Assembly: GCA_021234155.1 (NCBI GenBank)
Contig: JAJEKV010000020.1
Span: 3,025,275-3,089,274 of the forward strand
DNA length: 64,000 bases
Direction of reading: 5' to 3'
DNA from: Isoetes taiwanensis
Lineage: Eukaryota; Streptophyta; Lycopodiopsida; Isoetales; Isoetaceae
The translations under genes were made by a program, and so were the position numbers. Under the pieces are notes generated by a model. The model had not been told where the DNA came from. It worked only from the letters and a program-made list of their open reading frames with translations, and searched no databases. This document shows positions 22,980-32,143 of the stretch, in pieces. Numbering within the stretch: position 1 is the stretch's first letter; every line of letters starts with the position of its first letter.

Positions 22980-24075
22980 CCTGCGTTTCCATAGCGCCTG
23001 TGATTTCGAGAACTCGAATCGGCTTCTCAAGTTCTGGTAAGCATCTCATTCCTATAGCTTGTATAATAATTTCCAGTAAAGGTGTCTGAATAGGCAATTG
23101 TCTGCAGTGTCGAAGATGAATGTTTCATGTTAACTACAAATCAGAAAAGGAAAGTAGGATTATGCAAGATCGACTCCATCGATCCGACTGCAAACTGTCA
23201 TGGAATTCCGCTCGGGGATAAGTATGTCCGAAAGTTCTGATGATTAATCTTTGCTATGGATGAAGCTTTACCTCGCAGACACCCCAAAGGGGATACGGTT
23301 GGAGAAAGTGTTGGAACATTTGTTGCATGGCCAAGAAACCGCTTAAAAAAGGTATGTAACATGTATTACATTGTAGAAATATAGAAGTAGACAAAATTTG
23401 TTGTATTCATTGGAAAAAGTTTACAATTGTATATAATCTGGAGAAACTGGATAAACCATACAAAATCCCGATTCTTTGTTTCAAGCCCGGGTCCATTGAG
23501 TAGCTGGGCTATCGATACTCCCATTTCCATTGCAGGGCATAGTGAATTCTTCTGGTAAAACCCCAGCAAAAACACCATGCTCTAGCTCCACCTCCCCCGC
23601 CTGCTTCACCTCCACCACCTGGTCCACCTCCTGCTCCTCCTCCTGCTCCATTGGTTGAGCCATCTCCATTGCATCATTATCTGCTTTGTGGTAGTGGTTA
23701 GTGTTGGGTCATCCGGGGCATAGAGGCTAACCACTAAGAAACACAGCTCCTCATTTTGAATCTCGAAATGACAGATCACGAGATTCACTCTCGATCAATG
23801 CATGTACCGCATTCTCCGAGTGATTAGATAAGAGGGCCACCCTCCGATGCGATTGCAAGGGACTCGAGCCCGGATCTATCATTGCCCCGCACTCTGCTTT
23901 GCCATCATCATTACTTGATCCAAGTACTCCGGGGGTTGCAAGACCGGTGCTCCAGCCCGGTGGTGCTCGGCCGCGGTTCAACCGGGTTGGAGATTGGAGC
24001 CGAACACGAGCTGGGGTCGTGTGATTGCTGGCCCAAATGTAATTCCAATGCATCTTCGTCACCAACCGGGTGATT
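22980..24075 (+). pseudogene. Possible divergent plus-strand gene remnant
   Basis: Three weak coding-like pieces lie downstream of a possible non-coding exon ending CTG/GTAAGC at about 23037. They are 23256-23351, opening at an ATG, containing GESVGTFVAWP and ending at an AAG/GTATGT donor; a Pro-rich piece near 23565-23690; and a Ser/Arg-rich piece near 23870-24030. VAWP-type strings occur in plant transposon-linked proteins, a weak hint. Frames do not join cleanly. It may share a bidirectional promoter with the ParB-like gene. I would not insist that it is a gene. Confidence 0.3.
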
Positions 24076-24123
24076 AATGTAACTTGGCATCTATCAATAG
24101 GAAGTGAGCGGAGTATCAGTATT

Positions 24124-24237
24124 CACGCCTGGCGTGTTATGTTTATTTATTTATAAACTTAGAAACTAAGAGACACGCCCGGCGTGTTTAGCTTAAAAGT
24201 TGAAACTAGGGATAAAATTGTTTGCACGCTCAGCGTG
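24124..24237. repeat. Three dispersed palindromes of the CACGCYYRGCGTG family
   Basis: CACGCCTGGCGTG at 24124-24136, CACGCCCGGCGTG at 24174-24186 and CACGCTCAGCGTG at 24225-24237. Spacing is about 50 bp. They have the same arms as the intron array (CACGC / GCGTG) with a varied three-base centre. Another copy lies in each arm of the adjacent foldback (24264-24276 and 24434-24446). Confidence 0.9.
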
Positions 24238-24260
24238 TAAACTGCTATATAGGAAAAACT

Positions 24261-24449
24261 ATACACGCTCGGCGTGCATTCAGCAGAGAGAGAGAGAGAA
24301 AAAAAACCTGTACAGATAGATAAGTAAATAGATAAAGGCCAGGCAATTATCTACAGCGTGTAGATAATTGCCTGGCCTTTATCTATTTACTTATCTATCT
24401 GTACAATTTTTTTTTCTCCCTCTCTGCTGAATGCACGCCGAGCGTGTAT
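24261..24449 (-). ncRNA. 189-bp near-perfect foldback, candidate small-RNA precursor
   Basis: Arms of about 93 bases pair almost without mismatch around a tiny GCG loop at 24351-24363 (CTACA-GCG-TGTAG). The arms include CACGCTCGGCGTGCATTCAG against CTGAATGCACGCCGAGCGTG, an AG-rich against CT-rich segment with a few unpaired bases, and a long GATAGATAAGTAAATAGATA stem. A transcript from either strand would give a long stem like plant MIR or inverted-repeat siRNA precursors. A TATA promoter pointing this way lies about 570 bp upstream at 25025-25031. A MITE-type DNA foldback is the main alternative. Confidence 0.65.
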
Positions 24450-25024
24450 TCATGTTGAAGGCTAAGGTTAGCATAAATATTATCTTTCAGATTTTTCTAA
24501 TGCTTTCTACTACACTTATTCATAATAGAAACTTGCATGCAATAGCATAATTAATTCAGGAAGAGAAACTCAAGAATTTACTCGAAACAAAAAGAAGCAG
24601 ATGAAGTTTATAAAAAACTATTCTGGTTTTCATAAACATCATCTGCTTCCTCTGCCTCGTGCAAATGCAAAAGCTTGTCTTCTTGGATTAAACCTGCCAT
24701 TGAGATGCAGCTTAAAACTAAATGAAAACTAACCTTGAGTTCTGAGTTCTGCTTTTGGATTTAATTCCGAGGCTTTCGGATTCGCAGACCTTAGTCCTCT
24801 GCTTCTGGTTTTAATTCCGATGTCCTCTGCTACAGATGCTACAGAACAAAAGGCGGAGTCTTTTAGTAAGTTAGGAATTGCCGAAACCAAACATCTAACA
24901 TTGCTGAAAATAAATCGGCTCACCAAGATTTTAGGAGGGCGGATCTAAACACAGCAGAAGCGCAACCGGCAAATCGTATGAAGGAAGGAAGAAAATGTAG
25001 GAACTTTGAGAGCGTGAAATGGAT
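24450..25024 (-). ncRNA. Possible spliced non-coding transcript leading to the foldback
   Basis: Downstream of the TATA box on the minus strand there are plausible donors (CTTG/GTGAGC near 24924 and CAAG/GTTAGT near 24732) and only a 65-codon frame with no resemblance to a protein. An internal duplication of GGAATTAAA-CCA-AAGCAGA is seen near 24760-24815. The simplest reading is a primary transcript of the foldback, but no direct evidence of transcription exists here. Confidence 0.35.
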
Positions 25025-25092
25025 TTATATAGGCATAATTAGAAATAAGTTAGCGTGAATAATTGATTGCTTGAATTAACACGCCTGGCGTA
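25025..25092 (-). promoter_or_regulatory. TATA promoter with upstream palindrome (first of a pair)
   Basis: Minus strand: TATATAA at 25025-25031 in the context CCTATATAAATCC, and CACGCCTGGCGTA at 25080-25092, 49 bp upstream. The stretch from about 25000 to 25177 is homologous to 31700-31855, including AGCGTGAATAATTGATTGC and a final AATAAATTCTCACG. The paralogous copy drives the acidic-protein gene, which supports this one being a real promoter. Confidence 0.65.
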
Positions 25093-25177
25093 CGGTCTTC
25101 CCGCCAGACATGACATGTATATGATGTATATGGTATATATGGAGAATATTGCATTTTATGCAATAAATTCTCACGAC

Positions 25178-25507
25178 ATTTTATTCCATTTATTGCATTC
25201 GAAAAAATAGAATTTAGAAATTTTATATAGGCTAAATTATAAATGATTTTAAAGGCAAAATTATCAAGGCTAAAAAATGACTTGTAGGGTTGGGGACTTG
25301 TTTTAGGTCGTATAGGAAAATTTCCCTATGGTTACTGTGATGAATCAGAGATTTTTCATGTGGTTGATTTATAGTGTTCCGGAGACTTTGTTGAGACAAA
25401 TGCAGAGACAAAACTTTAGAGAAAACAGCAGACGAACAGGAGACAAAATAATTGGAGAAAACAGTTGGATTTAATTCAAATAATTTTATGTACAGAAAAA
25501 CTGTTCG
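25178..25507. other. Gene-free flank of the Copia insertion
   Basis: No gene is recognised between the 25.1-kb promoter and the Copia. The stretch AAAACAGTTGGATTTAATTC near 25458 resembles AAAACTGTTTGATTTCATTC on the far side near 31055, so the insertion site may itself be a small duplication. Confidence 0.5.
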
Positions 25508-25512
25508 AAGAA

Positions 25513-26111
25513 TGTTGAAATCTGGAATCATGTGATATTTGTAAGTTTGAATGGTTGTTGAAGATTTACAGATATGCATTCCATGGTTAAACAGGTTATA
25601 CAATTAAGCTAAGGTATAAGGGGATTAGGGACCATATTTTGGCTCCCCTTATTCAAGCTGTGTTGTGAAGAATCTATGGTTATAGTTATGTGATTGAATT
25701 TGAATATTCAAAGAAAGATGAGGTTCAATGGTTCGGGTAGCCGAATTTTTAACCCAGGCCTGTGGGATATATGGGTGTACACAGTTTTCACAGAAGGCAA
25801 GTCTATCTGGCTCCATAACCGCCGGATCGACTGTATATAGAATGGAAAACTTGATATAATATATACACTGAGATTGATGAAGGCGGTAATGCAGATTATA
25901 CAGTGTTCTTGAGCTATCAGCAGGAAACAAGTCAAAGCCCGAGCTACCTTAACATATTGAATGACTATTGTTGATATTTAATGGTTAAGTTGTATTCTAG
26001 AAATTTATTGAAGGTGAATTTGCTTAAGGGGGAAATTAATCTATGACTTTAAATTGAAGTGCTTAAGGCATAGATTAAAGTTAAGTCATTAGATCTGCTA
26101 AAAAAACCACA
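25513..26111 (+). repeat. Copia 5' LTR (599 bp)
   Basis: Begins TGTTGAAATCTGG and ends AACCACA. Same length as the 3' LTR. Differences noted by eye include GAATCT/GAACTT (two), GATGAGG/GATAAGG, GATATATGG/GATATGTGG, CACAGAAG/CACGGAAG and CGACTG/CGGCTG. Confidence 0.96.
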
Positions 26112-26112
26112 A

Positions 26113-26124
26113 TGGTATCAGAGC
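26113..26124 (+). other. Copia primer-binding site (initiator Met tRNA)
   Basis: TGGTATCAGAGC lies one base after the 5' LTR end and is complementary to the 3' end of plant initiator methionine tRNA. Confidence 0.95.
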
Positions 26125-26139
26125 TCAGGTTTGGTAATC

Positions 26140-26895
26140 ATGACAACAAGGTTTGGAGCAAATTTGCTGAATTCAATTGAAATCTTCAAAGGGGATGGAG
26201 GATTTCAAATCTGGAAGGAGGGCATTAGAAGCGTGCTTGAATTTGAAAAACTTTGGTATCTAATTAATGGCAGTTCAGTTGTGAGTGCAGGGGCATCCAG
26301 CTCAGGTGGTTCAAGTCCTGCTGCTAGTTCTAATACTCAATCTGAAGAAGGTTCAGCAACTGCAAGGGTGTCTCAGGCAGGGGGAACACCTGCTAGTGCT
26401 AGTGCTGAAGGTGAAGAAGCTAAAATTATGGAAGCTCAAGCCATAATTATGTGCAAAGTAGGAACTCCTTTAAAGCTGAAGCTTCGAGGCATGAAGCCTA
26501 AGGAAATGTGGGAGTATCTGGTTAAACATTATGAACAGAAGAGTTCCTCACAGATAGATATGTTAGAGAAGGAGTTAAGGAAGATGAAGCTTGTTGAAAA
26601 AGATAACCTAACTAACTTCTTAGAAAGGTTTGATTCTATTATTGCAGATCTTGAGGGAGCTGGCAATATCTTGAGTGAGCAGTATCAAATCTTGGCCTTA
26701 GCAAGGGCAGTTTCCCATAATAGTCATTTGGCAACCTTGCTCAGAAATGTAGCCAGTTCTAAGGAACATGCCATTAGAATGATGAATTTGAACAATCCAG
26801 TGTTGTACAAGATGAGGCAGAACAATCTGCAGAAGTATTGTACACTGGTAAGGCTAAAAAAGTTGGTTTTAAAAAATTTTCAAAAGGACAAATAG
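26140..26895 (+). CDS. Copia gag (capsid) region
   Basis: The first ATG, at 26140, gives a frame opening MTTRFGANLLNSIEIFKGDG. Copia gag landmarks follow: FKGDGGFQIWKEGIRSVL, a Ser/Ala-rich spacer, and an MWEYLVKHYEQKSSSQIDML segment of the retrotransposon gag family. It packages the element RNA in cytoplasmic particles. The frame loses homology after about 26805, where the pol frame one base back reads naturally (EAEQSAEVLYTGK). Either a one-base deletion or a -1 frameshift separates gag from pol; single-ORF copias make the mutation reading more likely. Confidence 0.9.
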   Translation: MTTRFGANLLNSIEIFKGDGGFQIWKEGIRSVLEFEKLWYLINGSSVVSAGASSSGGSSPAASSNTQSEEGSATARVSQAGGTPASASAEGEEAKIMEAQAIIMCKVGTPLKLKLRGMKPKEMWEYLVKHYEQKSSSQIDMLEKELRKMKLVEKDNLTNFLERFDSIIADLEGAGNILSEQYQILALARAVSHNSHLATLLRNVASSKEHAIRMMNLNNPVLYKMRQNNLQKYCTLVRLKKLVLKNFQKDK

Positions 26896-29800
26896 GGCCT
26901 TGCTATATATGCAACCAATATGGTCATCTGAAGAGTGAATGTCCAAGTAATACTGAAAAAGAGTTGAGATGCTTTAATTGTGAAGGAAAAGGTCATTTTG
27001 CTTTTAATTGCTCAAGTCCAAAAAAGGGAAGAGGTCGAGGGAGATCTGGCAGCTACAGAGAAGGCAGAGGCAGGGGAAGTTTCAGAGGTGGAGCAAGTGT
27101 CAATATAGTTGAGAAACATGAGAGTAGTGAAGGAGAAATTGAAGATGACACTATAGAGGTTTCTGTATCTCAAAATACAAATGATAAGCAGTTTGTTGTG
27201 TTAGATTCAGGAGCAGAAAAAAGTGTGATATGTGAGTCACATATGCTAAAAAATAAAGAAAAAAAGGAAGGATATGTCAAGCTTGGAGATGGAGGCTTGA
27301 AGAAAATTGAAGATTCTGGTGTTTTGGAGTTGTTTGATCTAAATGGGAAAGTGGTTAAGCTAAGAGATGTTTTGTGTGTACCTGGTCTTGTAAGAAACCT
27401 TATTTCTGTATGTCAGCTAGTGGATTTGGGTTATAAGGTGTTGTTTGAACAAATCCAATGTAAAGTTTTCTTGAATAATGAATTGAAGTTTATTGGTAAA
27501 CGAGTTGGGAATTTGTTTGGATTGAATGTGGATCATTTTCAAGAAGTCAATCTTATTGAATACCCGGATGTAAAACTGTGGCATAACAGATTATGTCATG
27601 TAAATTCTACAATAATTACAGCACTAAAGAAGAAAGGACTCATCTCAGCAAAGTTGGAAAAAGAAGAGAAATTCTTATGTGGAGGATGTCAACTTGGAAA
27701 ACAATCAAGATTGGCTTTTAAAAGATCTAAGAAAAGAGCAAAGGGTATTTTAGATTTGGTACACACAGATTTATGTGGGCCCATAAATGTTACTAGCTTG
27801 AGTGGACACAGGTATTTCATGAGCTTTATTGATGATTTCAGCAGAAAGACCAAATGCTATATTCTTAAGACAAAAGATCAAGCTAGTAAAGCCTTAAAAT
27901 TATTTGCTGCTGAGACTGAACTGGAAACTGGGAGAAAAATAAAATGTATAAGATCAGATAGAGGTGGAGAGTACATCTCTGGTGAATTTAAAACATTTTG
28001 TGCAAGTAAGGGTATTAAAAGACAACTAACATGCAGATATTCACCACAACAGAATGGAGTTGCTGAAAGGAAGAATAGAACTTTACTTGATGCTGTGAGG
28101 TCAATGTTGAAATACTCTGGATTACCTAATTTTTTGTGGGATGAAGCCTTGAAGACAGCAGTCTATATTCAGAATTTATTACCATCCTCCAGTATCAAAG
28201 GTGCCATTCCAGAAATGCTATGGTCTGGTAAGTTTCCATCATATGATAGTTTAAAGGCATATGGATGTTTGTGCTTTGTTCATGTTCCTGAGGAATTAAG
28301 AAAAAAATTGGATGATAGGGCATATATAGCATATCTTGTTGGATATGATCTAAACTCAAAGGCCTTTAGACTATATGATCCTGCAAGGAGAAAAATTATA
28401 ATTAGTAGAGATGTCATTTTTAATGAAAGAGAATTCTACAGGAAACTTCCAAAAATAAATTCAGATGATCCAGCTGGAAATAAGCAAAGTGATACAGTTG
28501 AAGAGTGCAAACAACAAATAAATGAAGGTATTGAAGAAGCAAATGTTGGAAAATTTGAGCAAACGTATGTAAGTGAGTCAGATAATGAATCAGAGGTAGC
28601 TCCAGATAATTTTATGGAACCAGCAATGGAGCATGAACCTGAAGATGGAAATGTCCATCAGGAAACAGAAATTGTTGACCATATCAGAACGAAAAGAAAA
28701 ACAAAAAGGACAGAAGCTCAAATTTTAGCAGATGAAGCTAAACATAATTTGGAATCACATGGTAGGACTGAAGGTGGAAGAAGCAAGAGACTGAGGTCTG
28801 AAGTAGGTGAAATAAATACACTGTTTGATATTCTTATTCTTGAGACAGATAAAACACCTCAAAACTATGCTGAAGCTATTTTGAACTGCAATGCAACAAA
28901 CTGGCATCATGCAATGGAAGAAGAAATGGGATCTTTTAGAAGAACAAATACATACACAGTGGTAGATGCTCCTATAAATAAGAATATAGTGGGCAGCAAA
29001 TGGATATACCGTATAAAACCAGGAATTGACAAGAAAACAAAGAAGTTTAAAGCCAGACTTGTGGCTCAAGGGTTTACACAAAAAAGAGGTGAAGATTTTG
29101 ATGAAACTTTTTCACCATTAGTGAAAATAAATAGTTTGAGAATGTTACTAGCTATTGCAAATGCTTGCAATTTTGAGATACATCATATGGATGTAAGTAC
29201 AGCATTTTTAAATGCTAAATTAGAAGAAGAGATATATTTGAGACCTGCTCCTGGTTTTGAAGAAGAAAAGGATAAGGTCTGGAAACTAAATAGAGCAGTA
29301 TATGGCCTTAAACAATCTCCCAGAGAATGGTATAAGTGTATGGATGGATATTTATTAGAACAATGTTTTGAAAAACTTAATAATGATGGGAACATCTACA
29401 GATTTAAAATGGGAGATAAATGGTGTATAATTGCTCTATATGTGGATGACAACATTATAGTATCAAATGATGAGGGAATACTAGGCCATTGTAAAAATAT
29501 TCTAAAGAAACGGTTCCAAATGAGTGATCTTGGTGAACTCAAAAGATTTTTGGGTATTGATGTACACAGAGACAGGAATAACAGAATATTGGTCTTAAGT
29601 CAGCAAGGACACATTGAAAATATGCTGAAGAAATTTCATATGGAAGAATGTCATGAAGCATGCACTCCTATAGTTCCAGGTCACAAGATATCTGCAGAAA
29701 TGAGCCCAAGAAATGAAAGTGAAACTAAACAAATGGAGAGGATACCATACAGAAGCTTGATTGGCTGTTTGTCATATGTAGCAAATTCTACTAGGCCTGA

Positions 29801-30020
29801 TATTGCTTTTGCAGTTAATATTTTGAGCAGGTACAATAATAAACCAGGGAAAGCACACTGGAATGCAGCAAAACGAATTTTGAAATATCTGAAGGGTACA
29901 ATGCATGTTGGCATTTTGTTTAATGAAACTAATTTGCAGTTACAGGCTTTCTGTGATGCTGACTTGGGGGGGGAGATTTGGATAAAAGGAAGTCCACTTC
30001 AGGATACATCATTTTGTTAG
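26838..30020 (+). CDS. Copia pol: zinc knuckles, protease, integrase, reverse transcriptase
   Basis: About 1,060 codons. Two CCHC knuckles come first (CYICNQYGHLKSEC and CFNCEGKGHFAFNC), then the protease motif VLDSGAEKS near residue 120 and the pre-integrase motif LWHNRLCH near 247. Integrase acidic residues lie in HTDLCGP (309), RSDRGGEY (373) and NGVAERKNR (408). Reverse transcriptase shows HHMDVSTAFLN (about 781) and YVDD (867). It copies the RNA and inserts the DNA. The frame has no good ATG of its own and begins in the gag overlap. It ends early because of an extra G in the G8 run near 29967, just inside RNase H. Confidence 0.93.
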   Translation: MYTGKAKKVGFKKFSKGQIGPCYICNQYGHLKSECPSNTEKELRCFNCEGKGHFAFNCSSPKKGRGRGRSGSYREGRGRGSFRGGASVNIVEKHESSEGEIEDDTIEVSVSQNTNDKQFVVLDSGAEKSVICESHMLKNKEKKEGYVKLGDGGLKKIEDSGVLELFDLNGKVVKLRDVLCVPGLVRNLISVCQLVDLGYKVLFEQIQCKVFLNNELKFIGKRVGNLFGLNVDHFQEVNLIEYPDVKLWHNRLCHVNSTIITALKKKGLISAKLEKEEKFLCGGCQLGKQSRLAFKRSKKRAKGILDLVHTDLCGPINVTSLSGHRYFMSFIDDFSRKTKCYILKTKDQASKALKLFAAETELETGRKIKCIRSDRGGEYISGEFKTFCASKGIKRQLTCRYSPQQNGVAERKNRTLLDAVRSMLKYSGLPNFLWDEALKTAVYIQNLLPSSSIKGAIPEMLWSGKFPSYDSLKAYGCLCFVHVPEELRKKLDDRAYIAYLVGYDLNSKAFRLYDPARRKIIISRDVIFNEREFYRKLPKINSDDPAGNKQSDTVEECKQQINEGIEEANVGKFEQTYVSESDNESEVAPDNFMEPAMEHEPEDGNVHQETEIVDHIRTKRKTKRTEAQILADEAKHNLESHGRTEGGRSKRLRSEVGEINTLFDILILETDKTPQNYAEAILNCNATNWHHAMEEEMGSFRRTNTYTVVDAPINKNIVGSKWIYRIKPGIDKKTKKFKARLVAQGFTQKRGEDFDETFSPLVKINSLRMLLAIANACNFEIHHMDVSTAFLNAKLEEEIYLRPAPGFEEEKDKVWKLNRAVYGLKQSPREWYKCMDGYLLEQCFEKLNNDGNIYRFKMGDKWCIIALYVDDNIIVSNDEGILGHCKNILKKRFQMSDLGELKRFLGIDVHRDRNNRILVLSQQGHIENMLKKFHMEECHEACTPIVPGHKISAEMSPRNESETKQMERIPYRSLIGCLSYVANSTRPDIAFAVNILSRYNNKPGKAHWNAAKRILKYLKGTMHVGILFNETNLQLQAFCDADLGGEIWIKGSPLQDTSFC

Positions 30021-30433
30021 GTGGTGCTCCAGTGGCCTGGAAATGCAAAAAACAGGGAAGTATTGCACTCTCTAGTGCAGAAGCTGAGTACAATTCAGCA
30101 GCCTTGCTGACAAAGGAGGTAATTTGGGAAAGGAGACTCATGAAAGAATTAGGGTTTGATCAAATAGGACCAACTATTATTTATTGTGACAATACAAGTT
30201 GTATTGCCATGACAAAAAATCCGATTCTACATGAAAGATCTAAACATATTGACATGGAGGTTCACTTTATTAGAGATATGGTAAAGAAAAATCAAGTTCA
30301 TTTGACATATGTCAGTACTGCAGATCAGAGAGCAGATATTCTTACCAAGGCATTGCCAACATCTAGGTTTCAGGAGTTGAGAACACTGTTACAGTGTAAT
30401 GATGTGAAATATCACATGAAGGGGGAATGTTGA
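29978..30433 (+). CDS. Copia RNase H and C-terminus (shifted frame)
   Basis: The frame after the G8 run opens as DKRKSTSGYI and continues with SSAEAEYNSAA and IDMEVHFIRD, standard Ty1/copia RNase H motifs that degrade the RNA strand. It ends six bases into the 3' LTR. The preceding residues, FCDADLGG, are in the upstream frame, so one G separates the two parts. Homopolymer miscalling or a real single-base insertion would look the same. Confidence 0.9.
   Translation: MDKRKSTSGYIILLGGAPVAWKCKKQGSIALSSAEAEYNSAALLTKEVIWERRLMKELGFDQIGPTIIYCDNTSCIAMTKNPILHERSKHIDMEVHFIRDMVKKNQVHLTYVSTADQRADILTKALPTSRFQELRTLLQCNDVKYHMKGEC
30419..30427 (+). other. Copia polypurine tract
   Basis: GAAGGGGGAA immediately precedes the 3' LTR, as expected for the plus-strand primer. 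Confidence 0.85.
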
Positions 30434-31026
30434 AATCTGGAATCATGTGATATTTGTAAGTTTGAATGGTTGTTGAAGATTTACAGATATGCATTCCATG
30501 GTTAAACAGGTTATACAATTAAGCTAAGGTATAAGGGGATTAGGGACCATATTTTGGCTCCCCTTATTCAAGCTGTGTTGTGAAGAACTTATGGTTATAG
30601 TTATGTGATTGAATTTGAATATTCAAAGAAAGATAAGGTTCAATGGTTCGGGTAGCCGAAATTTTAACCCAGGCCTGTGGGATATGTGGGTGTACACAGT
30701 TTTCACGGAAGGCAAGTCTATCTGGCTCCATAACCGCCGGATCGGCTGTATATAGAATGGAAAACTTGATATAATATATACACTGAGATTGATGAAGGCG
30801 GTAATGCAGATTATACAGTGTTCTTGAGCTATCAGCAGGAAACAAGTCAAAGCCCGAGCTACCTTAACATATTGAATGACTATTGTTGATATTTAATGGT
30901 TAAGTTGTATTCTAGAAATTTATTGAAGGTGAATTTGCTTAAGGGGGAAATTAATCTATGACTTTAAATTGAAGTGCTTAAGGCATAGATTAAAGTTAAG
31001 TCATTAGATCTGCTAAAAAAACCACA
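30428..31026 (+). repeat. Copia 3' LTR (599 bp)
   Basis: Starts TGTTGAAATCTGG, ends AACCACA, followed by the target copy AAGAA at 31027-31031. Confidence 0.96.
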
Positions 31027-31213
31027 AAGAACATTGTTTGAAGAAAACTTTATGAAAACTGTTTGATTTCATTCATAAAAGTTATATGTACAGCTGCCCG
31101 AAGGCTTGTAAGCAGGTGCCCGAAGGCTTTTCACAAAATTACAGGAAAAAAATGCCCGGAGGCGTGTCCAAAGCTTCTGTAGAAAAAAAAAAGGGGGCCG
31201 CCCGGGATCTGCA

Positions 31214-31667
31214 TCATTGATCTTCCACGTCTGCAACAAAGAAGAAAGAAAGGTGTTAGAAAAGAAAGAAAGGTGAAAGAAATAAAATAAAAGCAGACAT
31301 GCAAACCTGGTTTATCTCTCAACCATTCTAAAAATTGGTCGAATTGTCGATTTTCTTCCGAATCTTCTTCCTCCGCCTCCTCCTCCTCCTCCTCCTCCTC
31401 CTCCTCCGACTCTTCAGAGATTTTATTCTCTGTTTCAGGGTCAAGCCAACCCTGAAGCAGAGCGGTCATGTGTTCTTGAGAGGACATCTCCTCCTCTTCC
31501 TCCAACTCCTCCTCTTCCTCCTCTTCATCCTCTGAATCGGAATCAGAGGAGAATTGGGAAAGAAAATCTATGAAGGGGGGGAATTGAGCGGGTTCTTCAA
31601 CCCGACGTCTCTTTGAAGAGACCTCGGGTTCTTCATGAAGCTCGAGCGCTGAGGCTGAACGCTTCAT
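31214..31667 (-). CDS. Small acidic nuclear-type protein, two exons, 125 residues
   Basis: Exon 1 is 31307-31667 and exon 2 is 31214-31230. The donor CCAG/GTTTGC and acceptor TTTGTTGCAG join in frame to give a terminus DKPDVEDQ. The protein starts MKRSASALELHEEPEVSSKRRR, a basic nuclear-localisation-like cluster, then has SSDSDSEDEEEEEEE and a second Glu-rich block, with FIDFLSQF, MTALLQGWLD and FDQFLEWLRDK as short hydrophobic motifs. ATG lies about 60 bp from a TATA box. I recognise no family. Acidic proteins of this type often bind histones or act as activators, but that is a guess. The Copia inserted in its 3' flank. Confidence 0.6.
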
Positions 31668-31724
31668 GACGGGCAGAAAAAAAAAATTTGGACAGAATGG
31701 AGGTCTTGAGAGTGTGAACCGGAT

Positions 31725-31788
31725 TTATATAGGGTTAATTAGAAATGAGCGTGAATAATTGATTGCCTCAAATAACACGCCAGGCGTA
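31725..31788 (-). promoter_or_regulatory. TATA promoter with upstream palindrome (second of a pair)
   Basis: TATATAA at 31725-31731 (context CCTATATAAATCC) and CACGCCAGGCGTA at 31776-31788, 45 bp upstream. The surrounding 31700-31855 is homologous to 25000-25177. The palindrome is the same family as the array in the ParB-like gene intron, which links these three loci. Confidence 0.7.
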
Positions 31789-31855
31789 CGAAATTCCTGC
31801 CCTCTATATCATCTAGGGTATATTATTATATGGATAATAAATTCTCACGTCTATC

Positions 31856-32143
31856 AGTTATATATGTCTTTTCGTAATCATGTATCCAAATTTTCGATAA
31901 TTAAAATTTGGATATATTTATATAAATGTCATTTCCTTGTTGTTGCCACAAAAATTCTTGTTTTAAATGATTTCGTTTACACCCATTGTTATTATTATAT
32001 TAAACCTATTTCCAAGGAATTTCTTGCTTTTAAAAAATTGGATTTACCTCTACATATTCCATAAATGTACGTACTTTTTTTTATCTTATATGGTGTAATA
32101 ATTTTTTCCTACTCATTGACTAAAAAGGGTGCAATTTGCCTAG
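31856..32143. other. AT-rich spacer, no gene seen
   Basis: AT-rich sequence with no convincing frame. Its right end, TTTGCCTAG just before 32144, looks like a splice acceptor for the next gene, so an upstream exon or intron of that gene may lie here. Confidence 0.4.

Larger units (their letters stand above)
25513..31026 (+). mobile_element. Ty1/copia retrotransposon, full length, nearly intact
   Basis: Two 599-bp LTRs (25513-26111 and 30428-31026) differ at about seven positions by eye. The target duplication AAGAA is perfect (25508-25512 and 31027-31031). The element has a Met-tRNA primer site, gag, zinc knuckles, protease, integrase, reverse transcriptase and RNase H in copia order, and a polypurine tract. 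It is disabled, as written, by frame changes at the gag-pol join and in a G8 run at about 29967. Insertion is relatively recent. It lies between two paralogous promoter-gene units. Confidence 0.96.

Noticed and set aside
23528-23720. Formin-like or extensin-like gene from the Pro-rich stretch
   Set aside because: Only about 40 codons, stops directly upstream, no flanking domain; kept only as part of a low-confidence remnant.
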